A stretch of 64,000 nt of DNA from Perlabentimonas sp964490015 (lineage in GTDB: Bacteria > Bacteroidota > Bacteroidia > Bacteroidales > Tenuifilaceae): NCBI GenBank assembly GCA_964490015.1, contig CAZBBA010000016.1, positions 1 through 64,000 on the forward strand. The letters run 5' to 3'. Under the pieces are notes generated by a model. It was not told where the DNA came from, did no database searches, and saw only the letters and a program-made list of their open reading frames with translations. This document shows, in pieces, positions 1 to 8,479 of this stretch; the stretch's first letter is position 1, and each line of letters opens with the position of its first letter. The position numbers and the translations under genes were made by a program.

Positions 1-727
1 AAATTCGGTTGAGCAGGGTCGATTTGCCAACATTGGGTTTGCCCGCAATGGCAACGGGAATTCCCGTTTTTATTACGTTTCCATATTTAAACGATTCGAG
101 CAGCTTGCTGGTTTGATCTGCAATACGCTCAATAAGGTTGTATAGCTGTTTGCGATCGGCAAATTCCACATCCTCCTCGCTAAAATCGAGTTCAAGCTCA
201 ATTAGGGAGATAAAGTTAAGCAGCTGAGTGCGCAGGTCGTGCAGCTGATTCGAAAAACCACCCCGCATCTGCTCTATTGCTACCCTACGCGCGGCCTCGC
301 TACTTGAGGCTATTAGATCGGCAACCGCTTCGGCTTGCGAGAGATCCATCTTCCCATTTAGAAAGGCTCTTAGCGTAAACTCACCAGCTTGAGCATGGGT
401 AGCCCCGTTTCGAATTAAAAGCTCAAGAATTTGCTTTTGGATAAGGGTTGATCCGTGGCACGAAATCTCAACCACATCCTCACCGGAATAGGAGTTGGGG
501 GCGCGAAAAAGGCTTACCAGTACTTGATCGATGGTAGTTGCCTGATCCACAATCTTACCGTAGTGGATGGTGTAGGGGGCTTGCTCCGATAGCTTTTTAC
601 CCTTTTTAGTTGGGACAAATACTTTTTCGCAGATAGATATGGCATTGGCTCCGCTTAGCCTCAATACAGCAATGGCGCCCATTCCGGCAGGGGTAGCAAT
701 GGCGGCTATAGTGGAATCATTTATCAT
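1..727 (-). CDS. mnmE: tRNA modification GTPase MnmE, N-terminal part (cut by window edge)
   Basis: Partial gene entering from the left edge. The 242 visible residues begin MINDSTIAAIATPAGMGAIA, contain the conserved GEFTLRAFLNGKMDLSQAEA stretch of the tetrahydrofolate-binding N-terminal domain and the following helical region, and end just inside the G domain P-loop (GKPNVGKST). MnmE works with MnmG to modify the wobble uridine of several tRNAs. The rest of the G domain and the C-terminal Cys motif lie outside the window. The ATG at 727 gives the usual N-terminus; a second ATG at 720 is out of frame. The gene diverges from nothing nearby: guaD lies upstream on the same strand, 54 bases away. 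Confidence 0.95.
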   Translation of the reverse strand, partial: MINDSTIAAIATPAGMGAIAVLRLSGANAISICEKVFVPTKKGKKLSEQAPYTIHYGKIVDQATTIDQVLVSLFRAPNSYSGEDVVEISCHGSTLIQKQILELLIRNGATHAQAGEFTLRAFLNGKMDLSQAEAVADLIASSSEAARRVAIEQMRGGFSNQLHDLRTQLLNFISLIELELDFSEEDVEFADRKQLYNLIERIADQTSKLLESFKYGNVIKTGIPVAIAGKPNVGKSTLLNRI

Positions 728-781
728 TATTTTGTTGATTTTTTAATACTACCACAATAGTTAATAAAGTGGTTGAAAGAA

Positions 782-1255
782 TTAGTACTCAGTCTTCCCA
801 TCAAATTCTTCCCACTTTTTAAATCCCGATAAGGCTTCATTGTGCAGCAACTGATGCGTTTCGATGGCGCGTTTTTCAACGGGTTTTTCTATCTCGTCGT
901 AGATGAATGAGTCGTCGAAACCGATGTTTTTCGCGTCGCTTTTGGTGTTGCCGTAGTATATCTTATCGATGCGAGCCCAGTATATTGCCGACAGGCACAT
1001 GGGGCAAGGCTCACACGATGTGTAGATGGTGCAACCGGTTAGGTTAAAATCGTTTAGTTTTTGAGCCGCTTCGCGAATGGCCATTACCTCGGCGTGGGCT
1101 GTGGGGTCGTTATTTGAGGTAACCCTATTCACTCCGGTTGCAACAATTTTCCCATCCTTTACGATAACTGCTCCAAAGGGACCACCCTGATTTTCGACAT
1201 TCTGAATTGAAAGCTCAATGGCCTTCCGCATAAAAAGTTCGTCGTTCACTGTCAT
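782..1255 (-). CDS. guaD: Guanine deaminase, cytidine-deaminase fold
   Basis: 157 residues, the length of the small bacterial guanine deaminases. The zinc site is complete: HAE at residues 54-56 (His ligand and catalytic Glu) and PCPMC at 83-87 (two Cys ligands). The downstream NIGFDDSFIYDEI segment fits GuaD better than the tRNA adenosine deaminase TadA, which shares the HAE and PCxxC motifs. The expected reaction is guanine to xanthine and ammonia, in purine salvage in the cytoplasm. It lies just upstream of mnmE on the same strand and could share its transcript. A general nucleoside deaminase is the main alternative. Confidence 0.88.
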   Translation of the reverse strand: MTVNDELFMRKAIELSIQNVENQGGPFGAVIVKDGKIVATGVNRVTSNNDPTAHAEVMAIREAAQKLNDFNLTGCTIYTSCEPCPMCLSAIYWARIDKIYYGNTKSDAKNIGFDDSFIYDEIEKPVEKRAIETHQLLHNEALSGFKKWEEFDGKTEY

Positions 1256-1425
1256 TCTTTTTTGTGGTTCAAAATACCTACAAAAATCGGAATAATTCTT
1301 ATTACGCGCAACGTCTTGTCAATAATTGATGGGAAATAGTAGCAATGTTATCCTAATTTTAATAAATTGCACAGAAATTTTTCGCATTGGTGTTGGGGAA
1401 TGTTGAAATACTTAATTCGAAAAAG

Positions 1426-2160
1426 ATGAGAAAAATTGCTTTTGTTATCTGTTTTTTCAGTTTTGGTATACTCTGGGCTCAACAACCGGAAGATTCACCT
1501 GTTAACAGCGGTGAAGATCTAATTAGGATAATGTACAATACATACTCAGCCAACTGGTATCATCACCTAACTTTTAAGCAGAATATTTTCCGCTATAGGG
1601 AGGATAGCCTTATTCAAAATGAGATTTGGCTTGTAGCCTACAGCGCACCGGGGAAACTCCACATCCGGTACAAGGATTTTGACTCGGGTAGGGGATGGCT
1701 GGTGGTTAACGACACGCTTTACTCCTTTAACCACAACAAGCTTATTGGCCAAAGGCCAAGGTTACACGAGCAGATAACGTTAGGATTTGATGCATACATA
1801 GTGTCACCAGAGCAGGTTTTACCCAAACTAATGGGGATGAGTTTTGACCTGTCGCAATTATCTATTACAACTATTAACGGGAAAAGCGTTTATCAGGTGG
1901 GTGATCCCCAAAAGCATTGTTTTTGGGTTAAATCCGATGACCTTTTGTTCTATGGAATTAGGCGAGTTACCGAATTGGGAGTTTACGATATGTATTTCAA
2001 CAATTACAAGTTTTTCTATGGAAAACCCGTTGCTACAGAAATACAGTACTTCAACAATGGGAAATTAACTCTATTCGAAAAATACATCGATATAAGACTT
2101 CCAACAAGCTTGCCTCAGGAGTTTTTTGATATCACCCGTTTTACCGAAACCCGTTGGTAG
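1426..2160 (+). CDS. Secreted LolA-fold-like protein of unknown role
   Basis: 244 residues starting MRKIAFVICFFSFGILWAQQ, a clear Sec signal peptide with cleavage probably after ILWA. An upstream in-frame start at 1387 would bury the signal peptide, so 1426 was chosen. The body alternates short beta-strand patterns (LTFKQNIFRYRED, GKLHIRYKDFDSG, YQVGDPQKHCFWVKSDD), and a closing FDITRF resembles outer membrane lipoprotein-sorting (LolA/LolB-like) folds. This is a fold-level impression, not a family match. It stands alone between divergent guaD and convergent SiaB-like kinase genes, so context says little. Confidence 0.6.
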   Translation: MRKIAFVICFFSFGILWAQQPEDSPVNSGEDLIRIMYNTYSANWYHHLTFKQNIFRYREDSLIQNEIWLVAYSAPGKLHIRYKDFDSGRGWLVVNDTLYSFNHNKLIGQRPRLHEQITLGFDAYIVSPEQVLPKLMGMSFDLSQLSITTINGKSVYQVGDPQKHCFWVKSDDLLFYGIRRVTELGVYDMYFNNYKFFYGKPVATEIQYFNNGKLTLFEKYIDIRLPTSLPQEFFDITRFTETRW

Positions 2161-2168
2161 ATATAGGG

Positions 2169-2747
2169 CTAGTAGGCTTCCTTGGCAAATTTTTTGGCGT
2201 TTATTTCTACTTTAAGGATAAAAAAGAAGTTCTCGTTATCGAGTTGGAGAAACTGGTAGTTAAGGGTCTCGCCAGTTTTTCGGGCAATGTCAATTAAACC
2301 AAGGCCAGCGCCTCCCTTCGAAGAAAGTTTTCCCTCTTTTATCTGCTTCTTGTACATCTCCTTTAACTCCTCCTTATTGGCATTGTTAACGGCAATAAGC
2401 GATTGCTCAAGGGCATCCTTATGCCTGCTGGCCACCATATTTGAGGTGATGATGTAGTACGTGTCGGCTTTTTTGCCGATGATAAATAGGCCACTACCGA
2501 TTTTTCCTTCCTTAATCTCGTCGGAGTGCTTATTCATGTTCTGAAGGGTTTCAACCATTACATGGTACACCTTTCGCTGCACCGAGCGCTCCTCGCTCTG
2601 TTTCTCCATATCCGATTCGGCCATTGAGGTGAACATCTTGGTAATTTCATGGCTAAATTCGCCCAGGTAGATTAAGGAGAATCCGTTCTCAATCATCTCG
2701 TCGTAGATATTCGACACGGATTTGATAAAGTTGAAGGTTAAATACAT
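2169..2747 (-). CDS. SiaB-family (DUF6272) protein kinase
   Basis: 192 residues with a degenerate GHKL-type ATPase pattern: an N-box-like VETLQNMNKHS around residues 65-75 and a glycine-rich KGGAGLGLIDIARKTG around 144-159. This is the pattern of SiaB-like kinases, which in Pseudomonas phosphorylate SiaC and are opposed by the SpoIIE-type phosphatase SiaA. No SiaC (DUF1987) gene is seen in this window, though a membrane SpoIIE phosphatase lies about 10 kb away at 12543. The start at 2747 sits 24 bases after a TACTTTTG promoter element on the minus strand. The target is unknown. Confidence 0.75.
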   Translation of the reverse strand: MYLTFNFIKSVSNIYDEMIENGFSLIYLGEFSHEITKMFTSMAESDMEKQSEERSVQRKVYHVMVETLQNMNKHSDEIKEGKIGSGLFIIGKKADTYYIITSNMVASRHKDALEQSLIAVNNANKEELKEMYKKQIKEGKLSSKGGAGLGLIDIARKTGETLNYQFLQLDNENFFFILKVEINAKKFAKEAY

Positions 2748-2770
2748 GGTAAGCCGATTTAATTATAAGC

Positions 2771-2778
2771 CAAAAGTA
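2771..2778 (-). promoter_or_regulatory. Bacteroidetes -7 promoter element for the SiaB-like gene
   Basis: Minus-strand TACTTTTG fits TAnnTTTG and lies 24 bases before the start codon at 2747. No good -33 TTG was found at the expected spacing, so confidence is limited. Confidence 0.45.
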
Positions 2779-2829
2779 ATGAATATTTGATTTAGTGGGG
2801 TATGTAATGTTTTAAAAAGGTCATAAAAT

Positions 2830-2858
2830 AAAGTGACCGGATTATTTCCGGTCACTTT
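2830..2858. terminator. Rho-independent terminator after the M49 peptidase gene
   Basis: Perfect 11-bp inverted repeat AAAGTGACCGG / CCGGTCACTTT with a 7-base loop, followed by T-rich sequence in both directions. It sits 12 bases after the stop of the minus-strand gene at 2870 and 80 bases upstream of the SiaB-like start. Confidence 0.85.
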
Positions 2859-2869
2859 TTGTTGCGTGT

Positions 2870-4480
2870 TTAAAGGCCTAACATTCCTAAACCTTGTTTA
2901 AATCTTATATCAACAGGAATATTCGACTGGTTAATTCTATTCAAATCAGCCTGTAGCTCTTCCTTAATGTATCCCATTTCCTCGAGTACCTTTTTTGCTC
3001 CAGCGTAGTCGCCATTGCCTTGGGTAACCAGAATGCTTTCGGCTAGCGAGTTCATAGCTTTTGTCATCTTCTCAAAGTCTACCTTGTATGTTCCAGTCTC
3101 AGGATTACGTGTAAAAGCCTCGTGCTCCTGGAAGTAGTAGAACCGCATCATGTTGGCTTTGCCATGAGCCGAAGCTGCGCCAAAACGAACTGATCTGAAA
3201 ATTCCTGCCATAAAGGTAACGTAGTTATCCATAAGATCCTTTTCGCCAAGTTCGCCCATTTCGGCAAGCTTTGTTACCATAAACAGGCCAAGGATATCGG
3301 CTTTATTTTCCTCAATTGGGCTATAGGTTTCCTTAAGAGCCTCTCTTACTGTCCCCATATTGTTGATGGTATTCTTGATGCCAAGTCCGTGGGCAACTTC
3401 GTGGAACATGGTGTTTTCAAAGAAAGCATCGAAGGTTACGTGCTTGCGCTGCTCCTTATCGATTACAATTTTGCTTATGGGTACAAGGATTTTGTCGAAT
3501 TTATACTTCATCGAGTTTTTAAGTTGAAGCTTGCGGCTACCCTTTTCGATGTGAACAATGGGATCGTTGGGGAGGTTGATGGCTATGGTTTTACTTCCAG
3601 CATTGCAATCGCCAGCGTAGAAAACAGCCTCGTATACTCCTAAGTCGCTGTCGCTGCCAGGTACTTCGGCTTTGTACTCTGCGGCTACGGGTAAACTTTC
3701 CTGTAAAGCAGGAAGTAATGCAGCAAAGCGCGATAGTTTTTGGCTCCACTCGTTATCCTTTATCAGGATAAAAGCCTCATGAGCGGCCTTGTAGTTGAAT
3801 AGCCTGTCTTCGTAGTTCTCAATGGGGCCAGCAATAAAATCGATATTGTTGGTTTTCATGTCCATCCACGCCATGTCGCTATCAAGGTAGTCGTCGGTTA
3901 ATAGCGCTTCGGCTCGTAGGTTTAGATAGTTTCTAAGACCTTGGTCCTCGGCCAGCTCAGCAGCTTTACGTATAAGCATTGCGGCTTTCTCGTGTTGCTC
4001 CTTGTAGGCTTGGCTGTAGGGAATCGATTCCAACGAACCATCGGCCTTACGACGTATAATGGTGTACAGGCTTGTTTTGTCCTTACAGTCGAATGCCTCA
4101 AACTCTTCGAGGGTCATGTCGGTAGGATAGAAGTTAGCCCCTAGAGGTTTTTCACCATAACCATGAATAAAGGGTTTGTTGTTGTTAAGTCTTTCCCATG
4201 GGCCATAGTTTAGATTCACAAAGGCCAGGGTTGCATCATCTTTTATTATGGAGATTAGCGCATCTTTATCCCCGTAGGCTTGTTGCCAGAAGATGTCGTC
4301 CATAATTTGAGCGGCCTCAAAAAGCAGAGGGAGCATTTGCTTCTCATTGGCCGATAAATGGCTAATGTCAGCTGTTAGCTCAACCTCGATAAAAGCATCT
4401 ACTTTCGATTTCATATCATCTTTGCAGGAGCTGGTTAGCATAATACCAGCGGCTAGTAAAAGGATTGATAATTTTTTCAT
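2870..4480 (-). CDS. M49-type (dipeptidyl peptidase III-like) zinc metallopeptidase, lipoprotein
   Basis: 536 residues. The N-terminus has a lipoprotein signal ending TSSC with Cys19, so the enzyme should be anchored in the envelope. FHEVAHGLG places a HExxH zinc motif at H360-H364, and SPIEENKADILG has the EExxAD-type second motif with E391 as the probable third ligand. This pairing is the M49 signature, but the classical enzyme has a six-residue HExxGH; here it is the five-residue form. M49 relatives in Bacteroidetes are often mislabelled dihydrofolate reductase. The predicted activity is release of dipeptides from oligopeptides. It has its own terminator at 2830-2858 and follows the 235-residue gene by 52 bases. 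Confidence 0.8.
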   Translation of the reverse strand: MKKLSILLLAAGIMLTSSCKDDMKSKVDAFIEVELTADISHLSANEKQMLPLLFEAAQIMDDIFWQQAYGDKDALISIIKDDATLAFVNLNYGPWERLNNNKPFIHGYGEKPLGANFYPTDMTLEEFEAFDCKDKTSLYTIIRRKADGSLESIPYSQAYKEQHEKAAMLIRKAAELAEDQGLRNYLNLRAEALLTDDYLDSDMAWMDMKTNNIDFIAGPIENYEDRLFNYKAAHEAFILIKDNEWSQKLSRFAALLPALQESLPVAAEYKAEVPGSDSDLGVYEAVFYAGDCNAGSKTIAINLPNDPIVHIEKGSRKLQLKNSMKYKFDKILVPISKIVIDKEQRKHVTFDAFFENTMFHEVAHGLGIKNTINNMGTVREALKETYSPIEENKADILGLFMVTKLAEMGELGEKDLMDNYVTFMAGIFRSVRFGAASAHGKANMMRFYYFQEHEAFTRNPETGTYKVDFEKMTKAMNSLAESILVTQGNGDYAGAKKVLEEMGYIKEELQADLNRINQSNIPVDIRFKQGLGMLGL

Positions 4481-4532
4481 GGTGGTAGTATTTGTGATTA
4501 TGTTTTAATGTGCAGTAAGTTATGGGGTTAAC

Positions 4533-5240
4533 CTATGATTCTTCTAAAACATCATCGGAGTTAAACTTAAAGCCCAGGCGTTTACCAGTTTGTAGTTTAG
4601 AGCTATCAATTTTGCTATTCATTTGGGCAACCGTAGCAATTTTAACCATATCGTAGGGTGGTACTAGCAAGTCGAACTCCAAGGAGTAAAGCATGGAGGT
4701 TTCCACTATGCGCTTGATCGATTCCTTGCTAACTATTGCTTGCCCAAAGTTATTGTAAAGAAATCCCATTTGGCGTTTCCCTTCTACAAAGTAGTGGTTC
4801 TCCCTGTTTACAAAGAGTCGTCCGATAAGGTACCCCAGGTCATCAAGCCTGTTGTACTTGAATGAATCGGTAAGGAAGTTGTAGATATTAATAACCCCAC
4901 AGTACGAGTTAAGTTTATCGGCCTGAACGTATGGTAGTTTCCATATGCTGTGGTCGCGATCGAACTCAAAAACGTTTGTATGCATGCTGAAAATAAGAAT
5001 ATCACCAGCAACCCTTATTTCGGCTTCGAATTTTCCCCTATCGCGATATTCGAGCCTAATCCTACGGTCGTTGTTTTTAATGTTTCCATTAAGCTCTAGA
5101 GACAACTCATGTAGAACGCCTTTGATGAGATTAAAGGTTTCAAGAGTGTTCTCATATACTTGTTGTTTCATCCCCGATTTTTCAATAAGGGTGTCAACTA
5201 TCAGGTTCTGAGCGTTTTGTTTTTTATCTTCACTTTGCAT
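4533..5240 (-). CDS. Conserved-looking cytoplasmic protein of unknown function
   Basis: 235 residues, no signal peptide, no membrane segment. The N-terminal third is helical and polar (KKQNAQNLIVDTLIEK). The middle has beta-rich stretches such as RIRLEYRDRGKFEAEIRV and DILIFSMHTNVFEFD. The C-terminus ends KLQTGKRLGFKFNSDDVLEES. I do not recognise a family. It begins 24 bases after the proS stop on the same strand, so the two are probably co-transcribed. That may hint at a role in translation or simply reflect a convenient promoter. Confidence 0.6.
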   Translation of the reverse strand: MQSEDKKQNAQNLIVDTLIEKSGMKQQVYENTLETFNLIKGVLHELSLELNGNIKNNDRRIRLEYRDRGKFEAEIRVAGDILIFSMHTNVFEFDRDHSIWKLPYVQADKLNSYCGVINIYNFLTDSFKYNRLDDLGYLIGRLFVNRENHYFVEGKRQMGFLYNNFGQAIVSKESIKRIVETSMLYSLEFDLLVPPYDMVKIATVAQMNSKIDSSKLQTGKRLGFKFNSDDVLEES

Positions 5241-5264
5241 GGTGAGAAAGTTTAGAATTTAATT

Positions 5265-6740
5265 TTAGTACGATCGGGCAAACACAACGCGTCTTTTTGA
5301 GGATTTCCCGGTAAATATACAAGTTCCGGGTTGATCGTCACCTTCAAGGGGGATGCAACGGATAGTAGCTTTAGTTTCATCCTTAACGCGCTCTTCGGTT
5401 TCGCTTGTACCATCCCAATGCGCTAGCACAAAGCCTGGTTTTTCGTCGAGGATACGCTTAAACTCTTCGTACGAGTCCACCGTAGTTGTGCTCTCTTCTC
5501 TGAATTTTAGAGCTTTGTTAAAGATGTTGCTCTGAATTTCATCCAACAGATTTGCCACATACTCAGCAACGCCATCTTGAGGAACAAACTCTTTAGTTAG
5601 CATATCTCTCCGGGCAATTTCCACTGTTCCTTTCTCCAAATCTTTTGGACCCAGGGCAATACGAATTGGATATCCCTTCAACTCGTATTCGGCAAATTTA
5701 AAGCCTGGTTTCACGGTGTCGCGGTTATCAAAATGGGTTGTAATCCCTTTAGCCTCTAGCTGTTTTTTAAGTTCTTGAACCTTTTCTGATATCAAGGAAA
5801 GTTCCTCATCGGTTTTGTATATTGGCACAAATACGACTTGAGTAGGAGCGAGTTTGGGAGGTAGAACCAGTCCGTTATCATCGGAGTGCGCCATTACCAA
5901 AGCGCCCATTAATCGTGTTGAAACACCCCATGAAGTGGCCCAAACGTAATCGAGAACACCCTCTTTTGTTTGATACTTCACGTCGAATGCTTTGGCAAAA
6001 TTTTGTCCAAGGAAGTGTGAGGTGCCAGCTTGCAACGCTTTACCATCCTGCATTAGCGCTTCAATACAGTACGTTTCAATTGCACCAGCAAAGCGTTCGT
6101 TCTCCGATTTTGTGCCAATAAGCACTGGCATCCCCATCCAGTTTTGGGCAAAATCGGCGTAAACATTGACCATTTTAAGAGTTTCTTCAACTGCCTCTTC
6201 ACGGGTGGCATGAGCTGTATGACCTTCCTGCCAAAGAAATTCGGTGGTGCGAAGGAAAAGGCGGGTTCGCATCTCCCACCGCACAACGTTTGCCCACTGA
6301 TTGATTAGAATTGGTAAATCACGATAGGATTGAATCCAACCCTTATAGGTGTTCCAAATTATGGTTTCTGAGGTAGGTCGTACAATTAGCTCTTCCTCAA
6401 GTTTTGCGTCCTCATCCACCGTAACCCCTTTGCCAGCGGGGTCATTTTTTAAACGATAATGCGTTACAATGGCACACTCTTTGGCGAATCCCTCCACATG
6501 ATCGGCTTCCTTGCTGAAAAACGATTTTGGAATAAACAACGGGAAATATGCATTTTGGTGGCCAGTGGCCTTAAACATATCGTCGAGTTGACGCTGAATT
6601 TTTTCCCAAATGGCATAGCCATAGGGCTTTATTACCATACATCCTCTAACAGCGGAGTAATCGGCCAATCCGGCCTTAATAACTATGTCGTTATACCACT
6701 GAGAATAATTCTCACTTCTGCTTGTAATTCCTTTTGCCAT
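5265..6740 (-). CDS. proS: Prolyl-tRNA synthetase, archaeal/eukaryote-like form
   Basis: 491 residues with class II synthetase motifs: VRGCMVIKPYGYAIWEKIQ (motif 1 region), RPTSETIIWNTYKGWI, motif 2 around VVRWEMRTRLFLRTTEFLWQEGHTAHA, and motif 3 near STRLMGALVMAHSDDNGLVL. The anticodon-binding domain follows (PIRIALGPKDLEKG). The length and the absence of the large editing insertion mark the shorter archaeal/eukaryote-type ProS that Bacteroidetes also use, and the protein ends in the conserved C-terminal Tyr of that type. It charges tRNA-Pro in the cytoplasm. It is the first gene of a likely two-gene operon with the 235-residue protein. Confidence 0.97.
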   Translation of the reverse strand: MAKGITSRSENYSQWYNDIVIKAGLADYSAVRGCMVIKPYGYAIWEKIQRQLDDMFKATGHQNAYFPLFIPKSFFSKEADHVEGFAKECAIVTHYRLKNDPAGKGVTVDEDAKLEEELIVRPTSETIIWNTYKGWIQSYRDLPILINQWANVVRWEMRTRLFLRTTEFLWQEGHTAHATREEAVEETLKMVNVYADFAQNWMGMPVLIGTKSENERFAGAIETYCIEALMQDGKALQAGTSHFLGQNFAKAFDVKYQTKEGVLDYVWATSWGVSTRLMGALVMAHSDDNGLVLPPKLAPTQVVFVPIYKTDEELSLISEKVQELKKQLEAKGITTHFDNRDTVKPGFKFAEYELKGYPIRIALGPKDLEKGTVEIARRDMLTKEFVPQDGVAEYVANLLDEIQSNIFNKALKFREESTTTVDSYEEFKRILDEKPGFVLAHWDGTSETEERVKDETKATIRCIPLEGDDQPGTCIFTGKSSKRRVVFARSY

Positions 6741-6839
6741 CGGCTTCTTTGGTATGAATTTTGTTACTATTTAGATGATTATTCAAAGATGCAAAGTAAA
6801 GAAATTAAACTATATTTTTTAAATAAAATGGAGGTTGTT

Positions 6840-8324
6840 ATGAAAACTACAATTAAAATTATCGCCCTTGCTTTTTCTGCGGCCATGCTTGGAGCTTGCT
6901 CCACCAGCATGCAGATGAGCAAAACCAGTAGGTATCAAAGCGATGATCTCTACTACAACCCAAATACCTCCTACACTGCTACAGCACAAAGCGATGACCA
7001 GCAGAGTAGCACCAACCTTAAGTTCGCTGAGCTTGAGAAGAAGTATATGGAAATCCTCGCAAATGACACTACTGGGAGTGTCGACACAGTAATATATAGG
7101 AACACCGAAAAGACCAATCCTTGGGAAAGGGTACTTTCCGATAGTTATCAGGATTCATACGAGCGTAGGCTCCGTGGCTACTCTAATCCTCGCTATGGAT
7201 TTAACGATTGGTCGTACCACTACTCCGACGATTACTGGTACGCATCGGGTTACGACCCTGCCTTCTACAACATTGTAGTAATGGGTTCCGATGTGTGGGT
7301 TGAACCCCGCTACATTTCGGCCATGTTTGGCTGGCCCTACTCTCGCCGAAATATTTACTACAATCCTTTGTACGGCAGTGCCTACTGGGGCATGGGGTTT
7401 GGATACTATAGTCCTTATTACGCCTGGAACTATGGTAGCTGGTATTCGCCTTGGAACAGCTACACATGGGGATATAATGCCGGATTCTATTCGGGTTATT
7501 ACCACGGTTCAAATCCACCAGCAGTTAGTAACCATTTTGGTAGAAGACCTGGTGGTGTTGTAAACTATGGAAATCTTCCCTCGACCAATACATATAGTGT
7601 AGGGATTAACGATAGGATGAGGGATATGTCGAATCGTCAGGTTACCCTACAGGGTTCAAACGAGGCAACCAACCGGGTTAGAACACCTGAAGTTTATACA
7701 ACTGAAAATCGCCCTTCGAAAGGCGACGGCACAAATGAGGTTATATCGTCTAGGCCAAGTAGGCAGGATCCTCAGAACAGGGAGACCGTTACGCGCCCTG
7801 GACGAGTGGAAGGTGTTGTTGAACCTGTACGCGATAAGGACAATAATATTGTTAGCCGACCATCGCGTGAGAGCCTAAATGTGAATCCTACAAGGGTTAA
7901 CCCGAATACCGAGAGTAGTGTTACGCGCCCCAATAGGGAGCATAATCCAAGTTACACTCGACCAAATACTGGTAGTAGCAAAGAGTTTAATAGGCCTACC
8001 CGTGGGTATCCATCAACCGAAGCCGTTCGTGGTGTTAGTAAACCAACCGATGCAACAGCATCGCCAACCAGAACGCCCGCGGGGCCATCGCGTGAGTACA
8101 ACCCACCGCCAAGGACTACTTCGCCCGCTAGCACAAGGCCAACTAGGAGTACTGATTCTGGATCATCCGTTTCCAGACCATCTTCAACTAGTAGCGGTTC
8201 AAGCAGTGGGGTATCCCGTTCGTCGGGGAGTTCAATGAGTTCTGGAAGTAGTTCCACTGGTTCTAGTAGCTCGTCATCGTCATCATCATCATCCAGCGGA
8301 TCATCGTCGAGCCGTCAACGTTAG
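6840..8324 (+). CDS. Low-complexity surface lipoprotein with Tyr/Gly and Arg/Ser-rich tail
   Basis: 494 residues from ATG 6840. The signal MKTTIKIIALAFSAAMLGAC gives a lipobox with Cys20. A GGAGG sits 5 bases upstream of this ATG; an in-frame ATG at 6828 overlaps that motif and is less likely. Residues about 130-230 are rich in Tyr, Trp, Gly and Ser (WGMGFGYYSPYYAWNYGSWY). Residues 270-430 are Arg/Pro/Thr/Ser-rich with repeated SRPSR- and TRPNR-like motifs, and the last 60 are almost pure Ser. Bacteroidetes often carry such prolyl/seryl-rich lipoproteins upstream of outer-membrane genes. Function unknown; an exposed envelope protein is the best guess. Confidence 0.75.
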   Translation: MKTTIKIIALAFSAAMLGACSTSMQMSKTSRYQSDDLYYNPNTSYTATAQSDDQQSSTNLKFAELEKKYMEILANDTTGSVDTVIYRNTEKTNPWERVLSDSYQDSYERRLRGYSNPRYGFNDWSYHYSDDYWYASGYDPAFYNIVVMGSDVWVEPRYISAMFGWPYSRRNIYYNPLYGSAYWGMGFGYYSPYYAWNYGSWYSPWNSYTWGYNAGFYSGYYHGSNPPAVSNHFGRRPGGVVNYGNLPSTNTYSVGINDRMRDMSNRQVTLQGSNEATNRVRTPEVYTTENRPSKGDGTNEVISSRPSRQDPQNRETVTRPGRVEGVVEPVRDKDNNIVSRPSRESLNVNPTRVNPNTESSVTRPNREHNPSYTRPNTGSSKEFNRPTRGYPSTEAVRGVSKPTDATASPTRTPAGPSREYNPPPRTTSPASTRPTRSTDSGSSVSRPSSTSSGSSSGVSRSSGSSMSSGSSSTGSSSSSSSSSSSSGSSSSRQR

Positions 8325-8341
8325 TAATTTAGACCTTTTAT

Positions 8342-8454
8342 ACAAAGAGGTTGCTTGGGAGAAATAAATGCATCTTCATCGCGTTGTAATAGTTAAGTTC
8401 AATATTGGATTTAATTTTTATAACATCCTCCGAACACCAAGCAACCTCTTTTGT
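8342..8454. repeat. Long-range inverted repeat between lipoprotein and OmpP1 genes
   Basis: ACAAAGAGGTTGCTTGG at 8342-8358 pairs with CCAAGCAACCTCTTTTGT at 8437-8454, with one extra base in the second arm and a 78-base loop. The second arm runs into T-rich sequence 26 bases before the OmpP1 start at 8480. It may act as a terminator or 5' leader structure. Confidence 0.6.
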
Positions 8455-8479
8455 TCTTTATATAATTAACCGTATAATT

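Noticed and set aside
6459..6839. N-terminal extension of the lipoprotein gene from 6459
   Set aside because: It overlaps proS on the other strand and would bury a clear lipoprotein signal that starts at 6840.
7155..8257. Long minus-strand open frames across the Ser/Arg-rich lipoprotein gene
   Set aside because: They come from codon bias of the plus-strand low-complexity gene and show no protein-like features.
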